The notes: a model not told the origin generated them from the sequence alone. A DNA stretch of 64,000 nucleotides from Variovorax sp. EL159 (GCF_900100965.1 NZ_FMUJ01000007.1:265690-329689), one strand, 5' to 3'; shown: positions 15,865 to 24,351, counted from the stretch's first letter. Numbers and translations are program-made.

Positions 15865-17073
15865 TCAGCGCGGCGCGTCGTCCAGGCAATGCGCGGGCCG
15901 CCAGTCGTACAGCCACTCGACGGCATCGTAGAAGCGCTCGGGCGTGCGCCCCACCCAGAGGCTGTTGCGCACCAGCCGCTCCACGCCGCTGGCGTGATAG
16001 ATGCGGCCCATCTCGCGCACCGACAGCACCACGCGCGCCGTGCGTGCCACCCGCGCGGCCTCGTACAGCTTGAACGCGGCGGCCATGTCGAAGTCGCAGG
16101 CCTTCACGGCTTCGCCCAGCGTCACCGCGTCTTCGAGCGCCATGCACGCGCCCTGCGCGAGGTACTGCATCATGGGATGCGCCGCGTCGCCCAGCAGCGT
16201 GGCCGGGCCGTCGCTCCAGCGCGCGACCGGATCGCGGTCGGCGGTGCTCCAGCGGCGCCACGACGTGGGCCGGTCGAGCAACTGGCGCGGGCGCGCATGC
16301 ACGCCCTCGAAGTACGACAGCACCTCTTCCTTGCTGCCGTCGGTCACACCCCACTCTTCCTTGTCGCGGCTGTGGAAGGTGACGACCAGGTTGTATTGCT
16401 CGCCATGACGCAGCGGGTAGTGCACCAGGTGGCAGTTGGGGCCGGCCCAGACCACGGGCGCGTTCCAGCGCAGGTCAGCCGGCATGTCGGCCGCCGGCAC
16501 CACCGCGCGATACACCACATGGCCCGAGACGCGCGGCGCATCGCCGATGAGCTTCGCGCGCACCACCGACTTCACGCCGTCGCAGCCGACGATGGCATCG
16601 GCGCTGAAGCGCCGGCTATCGCGCGTGATGGCCGTCACGCCGCCCGCGCCGATGTCGAGCGATTCGACCTGCGCCGAGGTGTGGAAGCGGATCAGCGGAT
16701 GCTGCTTCACCGCCTCGTGGATCGCGCCATGCAGGTCGGCGCGGTGGCTCACCGCATACGGATTCTTGAAGCGCGCGCGGAAGGCTTCGCCGACCGGCAC
16801 CGAGGCCACCTCGCTGCAATCGACCGCGTCCATCATCACCAGCCGGTCGGTGAACACCGAGCCCTTGCGCACCGCCTCGCCGACGCCCAGCGCATCGAGC
16901 GCCGCGAAGGCATTGGGGCCGAGCTGCAGGCCGGCACCGATCTCGCCGATGGCGGCGCTCTGCTCCAGCAGGTCGATGGCCACGCCCAGCCGGGCCAGCG
17001 CGAGCGCGGCGGCCATGCCGCCGATGCCGCCGCCGACGAGCAGCACGGTGGGGTTGACTCGGGTCGACGTCAT
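15865..17073 (-). CDS. 3-hydroxybenzoate 6-hydroxylase (FAD monooxygenase)
   Basis: A 402-residue class A flavin monooxygenase. It has GGGIGGMAAALALARLG near residue 14 with the acidic end DLLEQS and GAGLQLGPNAFAALDALG. The family DG motif reads AIVGCDGVKSVVR, and the second FAD motif is LLGDAAHPMMQYLAQGACMALEDA. These match salicylate/3-hydroxybenzoate hydroxylases of the XlnD/MhbM group, which turn 3-hydroxybenzoate into gentisate with NADH and O2. The assignment to 3-hydroxybenzoate rests on its operon with gentisate 1,2-dioxygenase and fumarylpyruvate hydrolase. A salicylate 5-hydroxylase is a multicomponent Rieske enzyme and can be excluded. AGGA lies 10 nt before the ATG. Confidence 0.88.
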   Translation of the reverse strand: MTSTRVNPTVLLVGGGIGGMAAALALARLGVAIDLLEQSAAIGEIGAGLQLGPNAFAALDALGVGEAVRKGSVFTDRLVMMDAVDCSEVASVPVGEAFRARFKNPYAVSHRADLHGAIHEAVKQHPLIRFHTSAQVESLDIGAGGVTAITRDSRRFSADAIVGCDGVKSVVRAKLIGDAPRVSGHVVYRAVVPAADMPADLRWNAPVVWAGPNCHLVHYPLRHGEQYNLVVTFHSRDKEEWGVTDGSKEEVLSYFEGVHARPRQLLDRPTSWRRWSTADRDPVARWSDGPATLLGDAAHPMMQYLAQGACMALEDAVTLGEAVKACDFDMAAAFKLYEAARVARTARVVLSVREMGRIYHASGVERLVRNSLWVGRTPERFYDAVEWLYDWRPAHCLDDAPR

Positions 17074-17134
17074 CTTGATGGTTTCCTTGCGTATCTCTTC
17101 TCTGGGGAACGGGTCATTCGATGTTCAGGCGCCT

Positions 17135-18487
17135 CTAGGCGCGCACGGCATGGGAGGCAAGCCGCTGCGTCCTCGCCCGATGAACGCCCAGCATGGCCAG
17201 CGTCAGCCCCGCGACGATGGCCGGAATGCCGACCACCGCGAACAGGGCGGGCAGCGTGAGGCCCATGGCCAGCATCGCGCCGCCGCCCATCGAGCCGACC
17301 ACCGACCCGATGCGCCCGATGCCGTTGGCCCAGCTCACGCCGGTCGCGCGGCAATCGGTAGGGTAGAAGGCCGCCGACAGCGCGTTGGCACCGACCTGCC
17401 CACCCGAGACGCAGAAGCCGGCCAGAAACACCACCGTTCCCACCAGCCACGGCGTTGCGGTGAAGCTGCCGATGGCGGCGATGAAAAGAGCGGCGAGCAC
17501 ATAGGCCACGGCCAGCACGTAGTGCGGGTTGGCCCGGTCCATCAGCCACCCCAGGGCGATCGCGCCCAGGGTGCCGCCCACCTGGAACATCATGGTGATC
17601 AGCGCCGCGGTCTTGAGGCTGACGCCGGTGGTCTTGAGCAGCGTCGGCAACCAGCTCGACAGCAGATAGATGATGAGCATGCTCATGAAGAAGGCCAGCC
17701 ACATCAGCAAGGTGCCGCGCAACAGGTCGGGCCTGAAGAGGTGCGACACCGGCGAGCCAGCGGGCGGGCGCGGCGGCAGCCTGTAGGTGGCGCCTTGCAA
17801 ATCGGTGTGGGGCGAAATGCGCCGCAGCGTGCGCGTGACTTCATCTAGGCGCTTGCCGGTGGTGACGAGGTAACGGGCCGACTCGGGCAGCAACACCCAC
17901 AGCACCGGCAGCAGCAACAGCGGCAGCACACCGCCCACGACGAGTACCGAATGCCAGCCGTAAGCTTCGACAAGGCCGGCGGATGCCAGGCCGCCCAGCG
18001 CCGAGCCGACTGTGAAGCCGCAGAACATCGTCATGACCAGCAGCGAGCGCCGCTTCTCGGGGCAGTACTCCGCCGTCAGCGTGATCGCATTGGGCATGGC
18101 GCCGCCGAGCCCGAGGCCCGTGAGAAAGCGCAGCACGATCAGCATGTCGAGCGACGTCGACCAGGCCGACACCAGGCTCATGAGGCCGAAGAAGAAGACG
18201 CTGAGCAGCAGCACCGTCCGGCGGCCGAAGCGATCGGCAAAGGGCCCGATGGTCAGCGCGCCCACCATGAGCCCGAACAGGCCAGCGCCGAAGACCGGCG
18301 CGAGCTGAGCCGGCGCCAGCTGCCACTGCGCCCGGATGGCCGGCGCGATGAAGCCGATCGCGGCCGTGTCGAAGCCGTCGATGGCGACGATCAGAAAGCA
18401 CAGGACCACGATCATGATCTGGTAGGGCGACACCCTGCGCTGATCGATGAAGCTGGCGACGTCGATGGTGGATGGGACGGCTGGCAC
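17135..18487 (-). CDS. MFS transporter, aromatic acid:H+ symporter type
   Basis: A 450-residue, 12-segment inner-membrane carrier. Helix 1 is VVLCFLIVAIDGFDTAAIGF; the DGFDT signature marks the aromatic acid:H+ symporter (AAHS) family of PcaK, BenK and MhbT. The loop 2-3 motif is GPFADRFGRRTVLL, and loop 8-9 has GWLMDRANPHYVLA. The start is a GTG at 18487, with AAGGAGA placed 6-8 nt upstream; no ATG fits as well. It probably imports 3-hydroxybenzoate or gentisate for the flanking enzymes. It lies 65 nt after the hydrolase gene and 61 nt before the hydroxylase gene. Confidence 0.92.
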   Translation of the reverse strand: MPAVPSTIDVASFIDQRRVSPYQIMIVVLCFLIVAIDGFDTAAIGFIAPAIRAQWQLAPAQLAPVFGAGLFGLMVGALTIGPFADRFGRRTVLLLSVFFFGLMSLVSAWSTSLDMLIVLRFLTGLGLGGAMPNAITLTAEYCPEKRRSLLVMTMFCGFTVGSALGGLASAGLVEAYGWHSVLVVGGVLPLLLLPVLWVLLPESARYLVTTGKRLDEVTRTLRRISPHTDLQGATYRLPPRPPAGSPVSHLFRPDLLRGTLLMWLAFFMSMLIIYLLSSWLPTLLKTTGVSLKTAALITMMFQVGGTLGAIALGWLMDRANPHYVLAVAYVLAALFIAAIGSFTATPWLVGTVVFLAGFCVSGGQVGANALSAAFYPTDCRATGVSWANGIGRIGSVVGSMGGGAMLAMGLTLPALFAVVGIPAIVAGLTLAMLGVHRARTQRLASHAVRA

Positions 18488-18552
18488 GTGGATGTCTCCT
18501 TGTCGTTGTGTTCCCGGGCGGCTCGCGTTCCGGCGAGTGCTGTCGTGTCGTG

Positions 18553-19257
18553 TCAGTCGATGCGAACGGTGAGCGAAGGCAGCCGCTCGATGCTCACCTT
18601 GATCGTCTGGCCCGGCTTCACCGCGCCCACGCCTTCTGGCGTGCCGGTGAAGATCAGGTCGCCGGGCTGCAGCGTGAAGAGCGTCGAGAGATTGGCGATG
18701 ACTTCGTTCACCGACCAGATCAGGTGGGTGATGTCGCTGTTCTGGCGCACCTGTCCATCGACTTCGAGCGTGATGGCGCCGCCATTGATCTCGCCCACGT
18801 CGGCCAGCGTGCGCAGCGGTGCGATGGGCGCCGAGAAGTCGAAGGCCTTGCCGATTTCCCAGGGGCGGCCCTGCTCGCGCATCTTCATCTGCAGGTCGCG
18901 GCGCGTCATGTCCAGGCCCACGGCGTAGCTGTGGATGTGGCTGGCGGCCTGCTCGACCGGGATGTCCTTGCCGCCCTTGCCGATGGCGACGACCAGCTCG
19001 GCTTCGTAGTGGTAGTTGCTCGTGAGCGGCGGGTACGGAATGGCGCCGGTCTGGCCTTCGGCCACGGGCACCACCGAGGCGTCGTCATTGGGCTTGCAGA
19101 AGAAGAAAGGCGGTTCGCGGTCGGGGTCGAACCCCATCTCGCGCGCATGCGCTGCGTAGTTGCGGCCGACGCAGTAGACGCGGCGCACGGGGAACAGCTT
19201 GTCGGAACCGGCGATGGGCAGGCCGACGATGGAAGGGGGCATGAAAACGAAGGACAT
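18553..19257 (-). CDS. Fumarylpyruvate hydrolase (FAH family, NagK-like)
   Basis: A 234-residue member of the fumarylacetoacetate hydrolase fold. It has CVGRNYAAHAREMG near residue 29, PFFFCKPNDD, the metal-binding YHYEAELVVAIG (Glu ligands) and the VGLDMTRRDLQ segment. The IFTGTPEGVGAVKPG end is present. Length and motifs match NagK-type fumarylpyruvate hydrolases, which cleave fumarylpyruvate to fumarate and pyruvate. AGGAG sits 4 nt before the ATG. It follows gentisate dioxygenase by 68 nt. Because no maleylpyruvate isomerase is in the operon, direct hydrolysis of maleylpyruvate by this enzyme, or an isomerase encoded elsewhere, must be considered. Confidence 0.9.
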   Translation of the reverse strand: MSFVFMPPSIVGLPIAGSDKLFPVRRVYCVGRNYAAHAREMGFDPDREPPFFFCKPNDDASVVPVAEGQTGAIPYPPLTSNYHYEAELVVAIGKGGKDIPVEQAASHIHSYAVGLDMTRRDLQMKMREQGRPWEIGKAFDFSAPIAPLRTLADVGEINGGAITLEVDGQVRQNSDITHLIWSVNEVIANLSTLFTLQPGDLIFTGTPEGVGAVKPGQTIKVSIERLPSLTVRID

Positions 19258-19325
19258 GGGGGCTCCTGCCGCACGTGGCGGCACACGGTCGAACAAGTGA
19301 AAAAGAAAAAGAGATGCGCCTGTGT

Positions 19326-20414
19326 TCAGGCGTCTTCGAGGAAGGCTTCGCGCAGGATGCCCATGGCCTGCTGCACGGGGCGGTCGGAGAAGCTGAAGAG
19401 CACCGTGTCTTCGGCCGGTGACAACAGCCGCAGCGGTGCCCACGACGGCACGACGAAGGTGTCGCGCGGGCCGAACTCGAAGCGCTGGCCGGCAATCTCG
19501 GCGGTACCGTGGCCTTCGACCACGCTGTACACCGTGCCATCGGTCGCGCGGTGTGTCTTGCCGGCGAAGCCCTTGGGCAACAGCTGCAGGTTGGTCGAGA
19601 TGGTCGGCATCGGCGAGCCGCCCGTCAGCGGGTTGATGTAGCGCAGTTTGTGGCCCAGCCATGCATCGGGCGCCTCCTGCTTCTGCAGCTGGGCCAATGC
19701 GTCGCGGCTGCGCGCATAGGGGTAGTTGAAGATCGGAGAGGTGGCCGATACATGGTCGTGCCGCACCGGCACCATGTTGTGGCCGAAGCGTGCCAGGCTG
19801 TGGCCTTCGGGCCGCGACACGTGCTGCACCTTGGCATCGTCGTTCTCGGCGAAGCCGGCGTCGAAGAAACGCAGCATCGGAATGTCGAGCCCGTCGAGCC
19901 ACACCACCGGCTCGGTCACGCCGCCGATGCCTTCGTTGCCGTGGTCATGCCAGGCCCACGAGGGCGTGATGATGAAGTCGCCGGGGTGCATGGTGGTGCG
20001 CTCGCCGCCCACCGTGGTGTAGGCGCCCTTGCCGTCGACGATGAAGCGCAGCGCCGACTGCACATGGCGGTGCGAAGGCGCGACCTCGCCCGGCATGATG
20101 AGTTGCAGGCCCGCGTAGATCGACTGCGTGATCGACGCGTTGCCGGGCAGCGCCGGGTTTTCGAGCACCAGCACGCGGCGCACGGCCTCCTCGGCGGTGA
20201 TGAGGTCGGCCGATGCCATCAGCAGCGGGCGGATCTCGTCGTAGCGCCACAGGGCGGGCACGCAGGGCGTCTGCGGTTCGCGCGGCACCAGTGCGTGCAG
20301 CGACTCCCACAGCGGCGAGAGGTTCAGCGGGCGGATGCGCGCGTAGTAGTCGCGGCGCTCGGCGGCGTTGGCCGGGGCGGGCGCGGGGGCTTTGTCTTGC
20401 GGTGCGGGGTTCAT
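19326..20414 (-). CDS. gtdA: Gentisate 1,2-dioxygenase
   Basis: A 362-residue bicupin ring-cleavage dioxygenase that opens gentisate to maleylpyruvate with Fe(II) and O2. The N-terminal cupin holds the iron ligands: H115-R-H117 in PSHRHVQSALRF and H156 in PSWAWHDHG. The second cupin (FGPRDTFVVPSWAP) is degenerate, as is usual. Length is within the family range. I start it at the ATG at 20414 (GGAGA about 10 nt upstream) rather than the in-frame ATG at 20462. It is the first gene of the operon and faces the divergent LysR gene across a short region containing a LysR-type inverted repeat. Confidence 0.94.
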   Translation of the reverse strand: MNPAPQDKAPAPAPANAAERRDYYARIRPLNLSPLWESLHALVPREPQTPCVPALWRYDEIRPLLMASADLITAEEAVRRVLVLENPALPGNASITQSIYAGLQLIMPGEVAPSHRHVQSALRFIVDGKGAYTTVGGERTTMHPGDFIITPSWAWHDHGNEGIGGVTEPVVWLDGLDIPMLRFFDAGFAENDDAKVQHVSRPEGHSLARFGHNMVPVRHDHVSATSPIFNYPYARSRDALAQLQKQEAPDAWLGHKLRYINPLTGGSPMPTISTNLQLLPKGFAGKTHRATDGTVYSVVEGHGTAEIAGQRFEFGPRDTFVVPSWAPLRLLSPAEDTVLFSFSDRPVQQAMGILREAFLEDA

Positions 20415-20508
20415 GGCGGTTTTTTGTCTCCGGGCGCCGGCGATGAACGCCAGCGGCGGCATTGTTGATCCGCACCACTATTTCCTCAAGACCGATAGCC
20501 AATACCCG

Positions 20509-20521
20509 GAATTGCAAATTC
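20509..20521. promoter_or_regulatory. Candidate LysR binding site of gentisate operon
   Basis: The 13-bp inverted repeat GAATTGCAAATTC (five-base arms, three-base centre) lies in the 143-bp divergent region between gentisate dioxygenase (start 20414) and the LysR gene (start 20558). LysR regulators bind interrupted dyads of this size near position -65 of the target promoter and near their own start. The placement fits both control of the catabolic operon and autoregulation. No other dyad of this quality is visible in the gap. Confidence 0.5.
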
Positions 20522-20557
20522 GGATAATGGTGTCTTTCGCATTCGGAAAAGCCCCTC

Positions 20558-21451
20558 ATGTCCAAGCTCGATCTCGAATGGCTCGCCGTGTTCGACGAGG
20601 TCTACAAGACCGGCAATGTCTCGAAGGCGGCCGAGCGGCTGGGCATGGCGCAGGCGGCGGCGAGCACGGCGCTCAACAAGCTGCGCGCGCATTTCGACGA
20701 CCGCCTGTTCACCCGCACCGCGCAGGGCATGCAGCCCACGCCGCATGCCGAGCGCATCTACCCCAACCTGCGCGAGGCATTGGCGCAACTGGCGCAGGCC
20801 CAGGGCAACCGCAGCAGCTTCGATCCGGCGCAGGCGCAGCGGCGCTTTCGCATCTGCATGACCGACATCAGCGAGGTGGTGCTGCTGCCGGGCCTGCTCG
20901 ACCATCTGCGGCATGTGGCGCCGGGCGTGCACATCGAGACCGAGATCATCTCCACGATCAGCGGCCGTCGGCTGCAGGACGGCGAGGTCGACCTGGCCGT
21001 GGGCTTCATGCCGCAGCTGGACGCGGGCTTTTATCAGCAGACGCTGTTCATGCAGAACTTCGTCTGCCTGGCGGCGCAGAACCATCCGCGCATCGGCGCC
21101 CGGCTCACGCGCAAGCGCTTCGAGGCGGAAGCGCACGCGGTGGTGTCGACGTCGGGCACGGGCCACGCGATCGTCGACACGACCATCGCGCGGCTGGGGC
21201 TGAAGCGCGACGTGGTGGTGCGGCTGTCGAGCTTTCTGAGCGTGGCGCGCATCGTGGCGCACACCGAGCTGATCGTGGTGGTGCCGCGCATCCTGGGCAA
21301 GGTGCTGGCCACGCAGGAGCCGGTGAAGCTGCTGGAGCCGCCCTTCACGCTGGCGGACTACGCGGTCAAGCAGCACTGGCACGAGCGCTTTCATGCGGAC
21401 CCTGGCAATGCGTGGCTGCGGCGGACGATGGCGCAGTTGTTCAACGGCTGA
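20558..21451 (+). CDS. LysR family transcriptional regulator of the gentisate operon
   Basis: A 297-residue LysR regulator. It has an N-terminal winged helix (about 1-65, VSKAAERLGMAQAAASTALNKLR) and two effector-binding Rossmann-like lobes (about 90-295). The lobe start RRFRICMTDISEVVLLP matches the NagR/NahR/DntR subgroup, which responds to salicylate-like aromatic acids. It is divergent from gentisate dioxygenase. By analogy it activates that operon when 3-hydroxybenzoate or gentisate is bound. The Shine-Dalgarno is weak (CGGAAAAG). Confidence 0.92.
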   Translation: MSKLDLEWLAVFDEVYKTGNVSKAAERLGMAQAAASTALNKLRAHFDDRLFTRTAQGMQPTPHAERIYPNLREALAQLAQAQGNRSSFDPAQAQRRFRICMTDISEVVLLPGLLDHLRHVAPGVHIETEIISTISGRRLQDGEVDLAVGFMPQLDAGFYQQTLFMQNFVCLAAQNHPRIGARLTRKRFEAEAHAVVSTSGTGHAIVDTTIARLGLKRDVVVRLSSFLSVARIVAHTELIVVVPRILGKVLATQEPVKLLEPPFTLADYAVKQHWHERFHADPGNAWLRRTMAQLFNG

Positions 21452-21467
21452 ATTTTTTGGGCGCTGC

Positions 21468-21495
21468 TGTTCGGGGTGCGCCCACGCCCTGAACA
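21468..21495. repeat. Short hairpin made of the palindromic-element ends
   Basis: The sequence TGTTCGGGG, then nine bases, then GCCCTGAACA forms an imperfect hairpin downstream of the LysR gene. Both arms equal the terminal inverted repeats of the composite elements at 145-408 and 33724-33979. It resembles an element with its interior deleted, or the target sequence of that element. No T-run follows on the plus strand, so it is not a typical Rho-independent terminator. Confidence 0.55.
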
Positions 21496-21619
21496 GGCCC
21501 CTTGGCACAAGCCTTGCAGACAGGCGAGCATGCACGGGAGACGAGCGGCGCCGAAGCAGACGGCAGCCACTCGCATAATCGCGGCTCCCCACCCTACAGC
21601 CCACACAAAAAGGCGCGCC

Positions 21620-22069
21620 ATGTCTTCCATCACCCTGCGATTCCTCGCCGAACCCAGCACCGTCAACTTCGGCGGCAAGGTCCACGGCGGCACGGTCATG
21701 AAGTGGATCGACGAAGCCGGCTACGCCTGCGCGACCAGTTGGGCCAAGCGCTACTGCGTCACCGCGTTCATCGGCAGCATCCGCTTTCACCGGCCGATCA
21801 TGATCGGCGACCTCGTCGAGGTCGAAGCCCGCCTGGCCTACACAGGCAAGACCAGCATGAACATCTCGGTCGAGGTTCGCAGCGGCGACATGAAGGGCGG
21901 CGCGATGGAAAAGACCACCGAATGCCTCATCGTGTTCGTCTCGGTCGACTCGCACGGACGGCCGCTGCCGGTCGAGAGCTTCGTGCCCGGCACGCCCGGC
22001 GAAATGGCCCTGGCCGAGCGCGCCAAGACGCACCTCGATGCCAGCCGCGCGGCCGGTGCCACGCCCTGA
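21620..22069 (+). CDS. Acyl-CoA thioesterase, single hotdog (YciA type)
   Basis: A 149-residue hotdog-fold protein. NFGGKVHGGTVMKWIDEAGYACA is the helix and catalytic-Asp region of YciA/BFIT-like acyl-CoA hydrolases, and VTAFIGSIRFHRPIMIGDLVEVEARLAYTG covers the following strands. The C-terminal extension (PVESFVPGTPGEMALAERAK) is common in this subgroup. It hydrolyses acyl-CoAs in the cytoplasm, probably as a hexamer. The ATG at 21620 has AAGG 6 nt upstream; in-frame codons upstream to 21476 overlap the repeat hairpin and are not coding-like. It sits beside a phasin gene, which suggests a role in balancing the acyl-CoA pool. Confidence 0.92.
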   Translation: MSSITLRFLAEPSTVNFGGKVHGGTVMKWIDEAGYACATSWAKRYCVTAFIGSIRFHRPIMIGDLVEVEARLAYTGKTSMNISVEVRSGDMKGGAMEKTTECLIVFVSVDSHGRPLPVESFVPGTPGEMALAERAKTHLDASRAAGATP

Positions 22070-22158
22070 CCTTTCCCCGCTAGGCGGAAAGCTCTAACGG
22101 CAGGGGCCGCGGGCGGCTAGAGTCCTGCGATTCGACGCCTCTTTCAAGGAACATCCGC

Positions 22159-22674
22159 ATGGCCACCGCCGACGACGACAGCAACAAAGCCTCCGACCGC
22201 ATCAAGGATTCCGCCCAGCAGATCTGGCTGGCCGGCCTCGGCGCCTTCGCCAAGATGCAGCAAGAAGGCAGCAAGGCCTTCGAGGCGCTGGTCAAGGACG
22301 GCGCCGGCATGCAGAAGAAGACCCAGCAGGCCGCTGAAGAAACCCTGGCGCAGGCCCAGCAACGCATGGCGGGCTTTGCCAGCGAGTTCGGCACCAAGGC
22401 TGCCGGCCAGTGGGGCAAGCTGGAGAACATCTTCGAGGAGCGCGTGGCGCGCGCGCTCGAAAAACTCGGCGTACCCTCGGCCGCCGACGTGGCCGCGCTG
22501 CAGGCCCGTATCGACACCCTCGAAGCACAGCTGAAGCACCGCGGTGGCGCCGGCAGCGAAACCGCCACGCCCGCCAAGACGGCACGCGCCGCGCGCAAGA
22601 CTGCGGCACGCAAGGCGCCCGTCGCCCCAGCCAAGAAAACCGTGCGCCGCAACAAGAGCGGCAACGCCGGCTGA
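22159..22674 (+). CDS. Phasin family protein (polyhydroxyalkanoate granule-associated, PhaI/PhaF type)
   Basis: A 171-residue protein. The phasin domain (about 10-125) opens with IKDSAQQIWLAGLGAFAKMQQEG, the standard start of the PhaI/PhaF group. Long amphipathic helices and a heptad region LQARIDTLEAQLK near 115 follow. The C-terminus (about 135-171) is an Ala/Lys/Pro-rich tail resembling the histone-H1-like AAKP repeats of PhaF, so it may bind DNA and tether granules to the nucleoid. AGGA precedes the ATG. It is monocistronic or leads into the TetR gene 125 nt on. The role in coating PHA granules is a family-level inference. Confidence 0.92.
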   Translation: MATADDDSNKASDRIKDSAQQIWLAGLGAFAKMQQEGSKAFEALVKDGAGMQKKTQQAAEETLAQAQQRMAGFASEFGTKAAGQWGKLENIFEERVARALEKLGVPSAADVAALQARIDTLEAQLKHRGGAGSETATPAKTARAARKTAARKAPVAPAKKTVRRNKSGNAG

Positions 22675-22725
22675 GCCTGCCGAGATTGCGGCACTGCACA
22701 AAAAATCAGCGCCGCAAAACATGGC

Positions 22726-22745
22726 CCGCACCGTTCATGGTGCGG
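22726..22745. promoter_or_regulatory. Perfect palindrome upstream of TetR gene
   Basis: CCGCACC, six bases (GTTCAT), then GGTGCGG forms a 7-bp perfect stem 55-74 nt upstream of the TetR start at 22800. The size and symmetry suit a TetR-family operator, and the position suits autoregulation. It could instead be an RNA hairpin after the phasin gene, but no T-run follows. Confidence 0.5.
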
Positions 22746-22799
22746 TGCACATACGCTAGAGTGTCCCCAAGAGACCACGAGACACACGGGGGCACCGAC

Positions 22800-23507
22800 A
22801 TGGCAAAGAAGGCGCCACGCCGCACAGCGCAACGCATCCTCGAAGCCGCATTGGACCTGTTCAACCGCTTCGGGGAACCGAACGTCTCGACCACATTGGT
22901 GGCGGGCGAGCTCAACATCAGCCCGGGCAATCTCTACTACCACTACCCCGCCAAGGAAGAGCTGATCAACAAGCTCTACGAAGGCTACGAGGCCGAGCTC
23001 AACGAGCTGCTGCACGCCAGCGAAGGCGTGCACGACGTGGAAGACGCATGGTTCTTCATGCACAGCCTGTTCGAGCTGATCTGGCGCTACCGCTTTCTGT
23101 ATCGCGACCTCAACGACCTGCTGAGCAAGAACCGGCACCTGGAGACCCAGTTCCAGCTGGTGCTGAAGAACAAGGCCCGCGCCATCCGCCAACTGATCGC
23201 GGGCCTCAGCCGCGCCGGCCACCTGGAGATCGACGCGCACGAGGTCGACACGCTCGCGCAGAGCATGGTCGTGGTGCTGACCTACTGGCTCAGCTACGAG
23301 TACGTGCGCAATCCGCGCGAGGCGCTGGAGCCCGCGCATGCACAGGGCGCACTGCTGCGCGGCGGCCACCACACGCTGCACCTGCTGGCGCCCTACCTCG
23401 GGCGCGAACAGCGGCGGCATCTGCTGGCACTGAGCAACGCCTACAACGGAGAAGATGCAGCCCAAGGCGGCAGCGCCTCGGCCCCCACTGTCGATATGGC
23501 GGTCTAG
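22800..23507 (+). CDS. TetR family transcriptional regulator (PHA/fatty acid neighbourhood)
   Basis: A 235-residue regulator. The N-terminal helix-turn-helix (about 8-55) reads RILEAALDLFNRFGEPNVS and ISPGNLYYHYPAKEELI. The helical ligand-binding domain starts around 60 and contains WRYRFLYRDLNDLLSKN, which matches the TetR group with a pfam13972-type C-terminal domain. That group often sits beside phasin or PHA genes in pseudomonads and Burkholderiales. It is followed after 3 nt by the TPR protein gene and preceded by a strong palindrome. The ligand is unknown, perhaps an acyl-CoA. Confidence 0.9.
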   Translation: MAKKAPRRTAQRILEAALDLFNRFGEPNVSTTLVAGELNISPGNLYYHYPAKEELINKLYEGYEAELNELLHASEGVHDVEDAWFFMHSLFELIWRYRFLYRDLNDLLSKNRHLETQFQLVLKNKARAIRQLIAGLSRAGHLEIDAHEVDTLAQSMVVVLTYWLSYEYVRNPREALEPAHAQGALLRGGHHTLHLLAPYLGREQRRHLLALSNAYNGEDAAQGGSASAPTVDMAV

Positions 23508-23510
23508 ACC

Positions 23511-24347
23511 ATGCCTCACCCAGACTTCAAACCGCTCTCGCTGATGTCCGCCAGTCCGGTTGCCGCCAACGCGGAACCCTGGACGCCCCTGCCCTACGCC
23601 GATGCGCCGCGCTACGACGCCCGCAGCGTGCTGCCGCACTGGCAGCGCCTGCACGCCGGCAACGGACTGCCGCCGCCGGCCGAGGATTCGCCGCTCGCCG
23701 AAGGCTGGGCCCTGTTCCACAGCGGCGAGTTCGAACGCGCCGCCGCGCTCGGATTGCGGCACGGCGGCGACGGCTTGGTGCTCGCCAACCAGGCCACGGC
23801 CATCTACGCCAACTACCTGGAGCCGCGCGAGGCCATGCGCCTGTCGATGTTCCGCCAGGTGATCGAGCGCGCCGGCGCACAAGTGGCGGCCGAGCCCGAG
23901 AACTGCCACGCCCTCTACTGGCAGGCCTATGCGCTGGGCCGCTACAGCCAGGGCATCAGCGTGGCACGCGCGCTGGCGCAGGGCCTGGGCAGCAAGCTCA
24001 AGGGCGCGCTGGAACGCGTGATCGCGCTGCAGCCCCGGCACGCCGACGCGCACCTCGCGCTGGCGGCCTTCCATGCCGAGGTGATCGACAAGGTCGGCGC
24101 GCTGGTCGGGCGCATGACCTACGGCGTGAGGGCCGAGACATCGATCGAGCTGTTCGAGCGCGGCCTCGAACTGCACCCCGATTCGGCCGCCGGAATGATG
24201 GAGTACGCCCGCGCGCTCGCGATGCTGCATGGCGAATCGCGCATGGGCGAAGCCACGCGGCTTTTCGAGAAGGCCGCGGCGCTGAAGCCGGCGGATGCAC
24301 GGGAGCGGCTGGACGTGGAACTGGCGCGCGTGGGGTTGCGCGACTGA
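23511..24347 (+). CDS. Tetratricopeptide-repeat-like protein of unknown function
   Basis: A 278-residue, helix-rich, probably cytoplasmic protein without signal peptide. Several 34-residue helix pairs resemble TPRs: AEGWALFHSGEFERAAALGL, ENCHALYWQAYALGRYSQG, PRHADAHLALAAFHAEVIDKVG and ARLFEKAAALKP-like segments. TPRs mediate protein binding; the partner is not known. It begins 3 nt after the TetR stop, so the two are surely one transcript. The product could be the TetR target or act on the PHA granule. I do not recognise a named family. Confidence 0.8.
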   Translation: MPHPDFKPLSLMSASPVAANAEPWTPLPYADAPRYDARSVLPHWQRLHAGNGLPPPAEDSPLAEGWALFHSGEFERAAALGLRHGGDGLVLANQATAIYANYLEPREAMRLSMFRQVIERAGAQVAAEPENCHALYWQAYALGRYSQGISVARALAQGLGSKLKGALERVIALQPRHADAHLALAAFHAEVIDKVGALVGRMTYGVRAETSIELFERGLELHPDSAAGMMEYARALAMLHGESRMGEATRLFEKAAALKPADARERLDVELARVGLRD

Positions 24348-24351
24348 CTTT

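Noticed and set aside
21468..21495. Rho-independent terminator of the LysR gene.
   Set aside because: The stem is not followed by a T-run on the plus strand, and both arms equal the ends of the repeat element, which explains them better.
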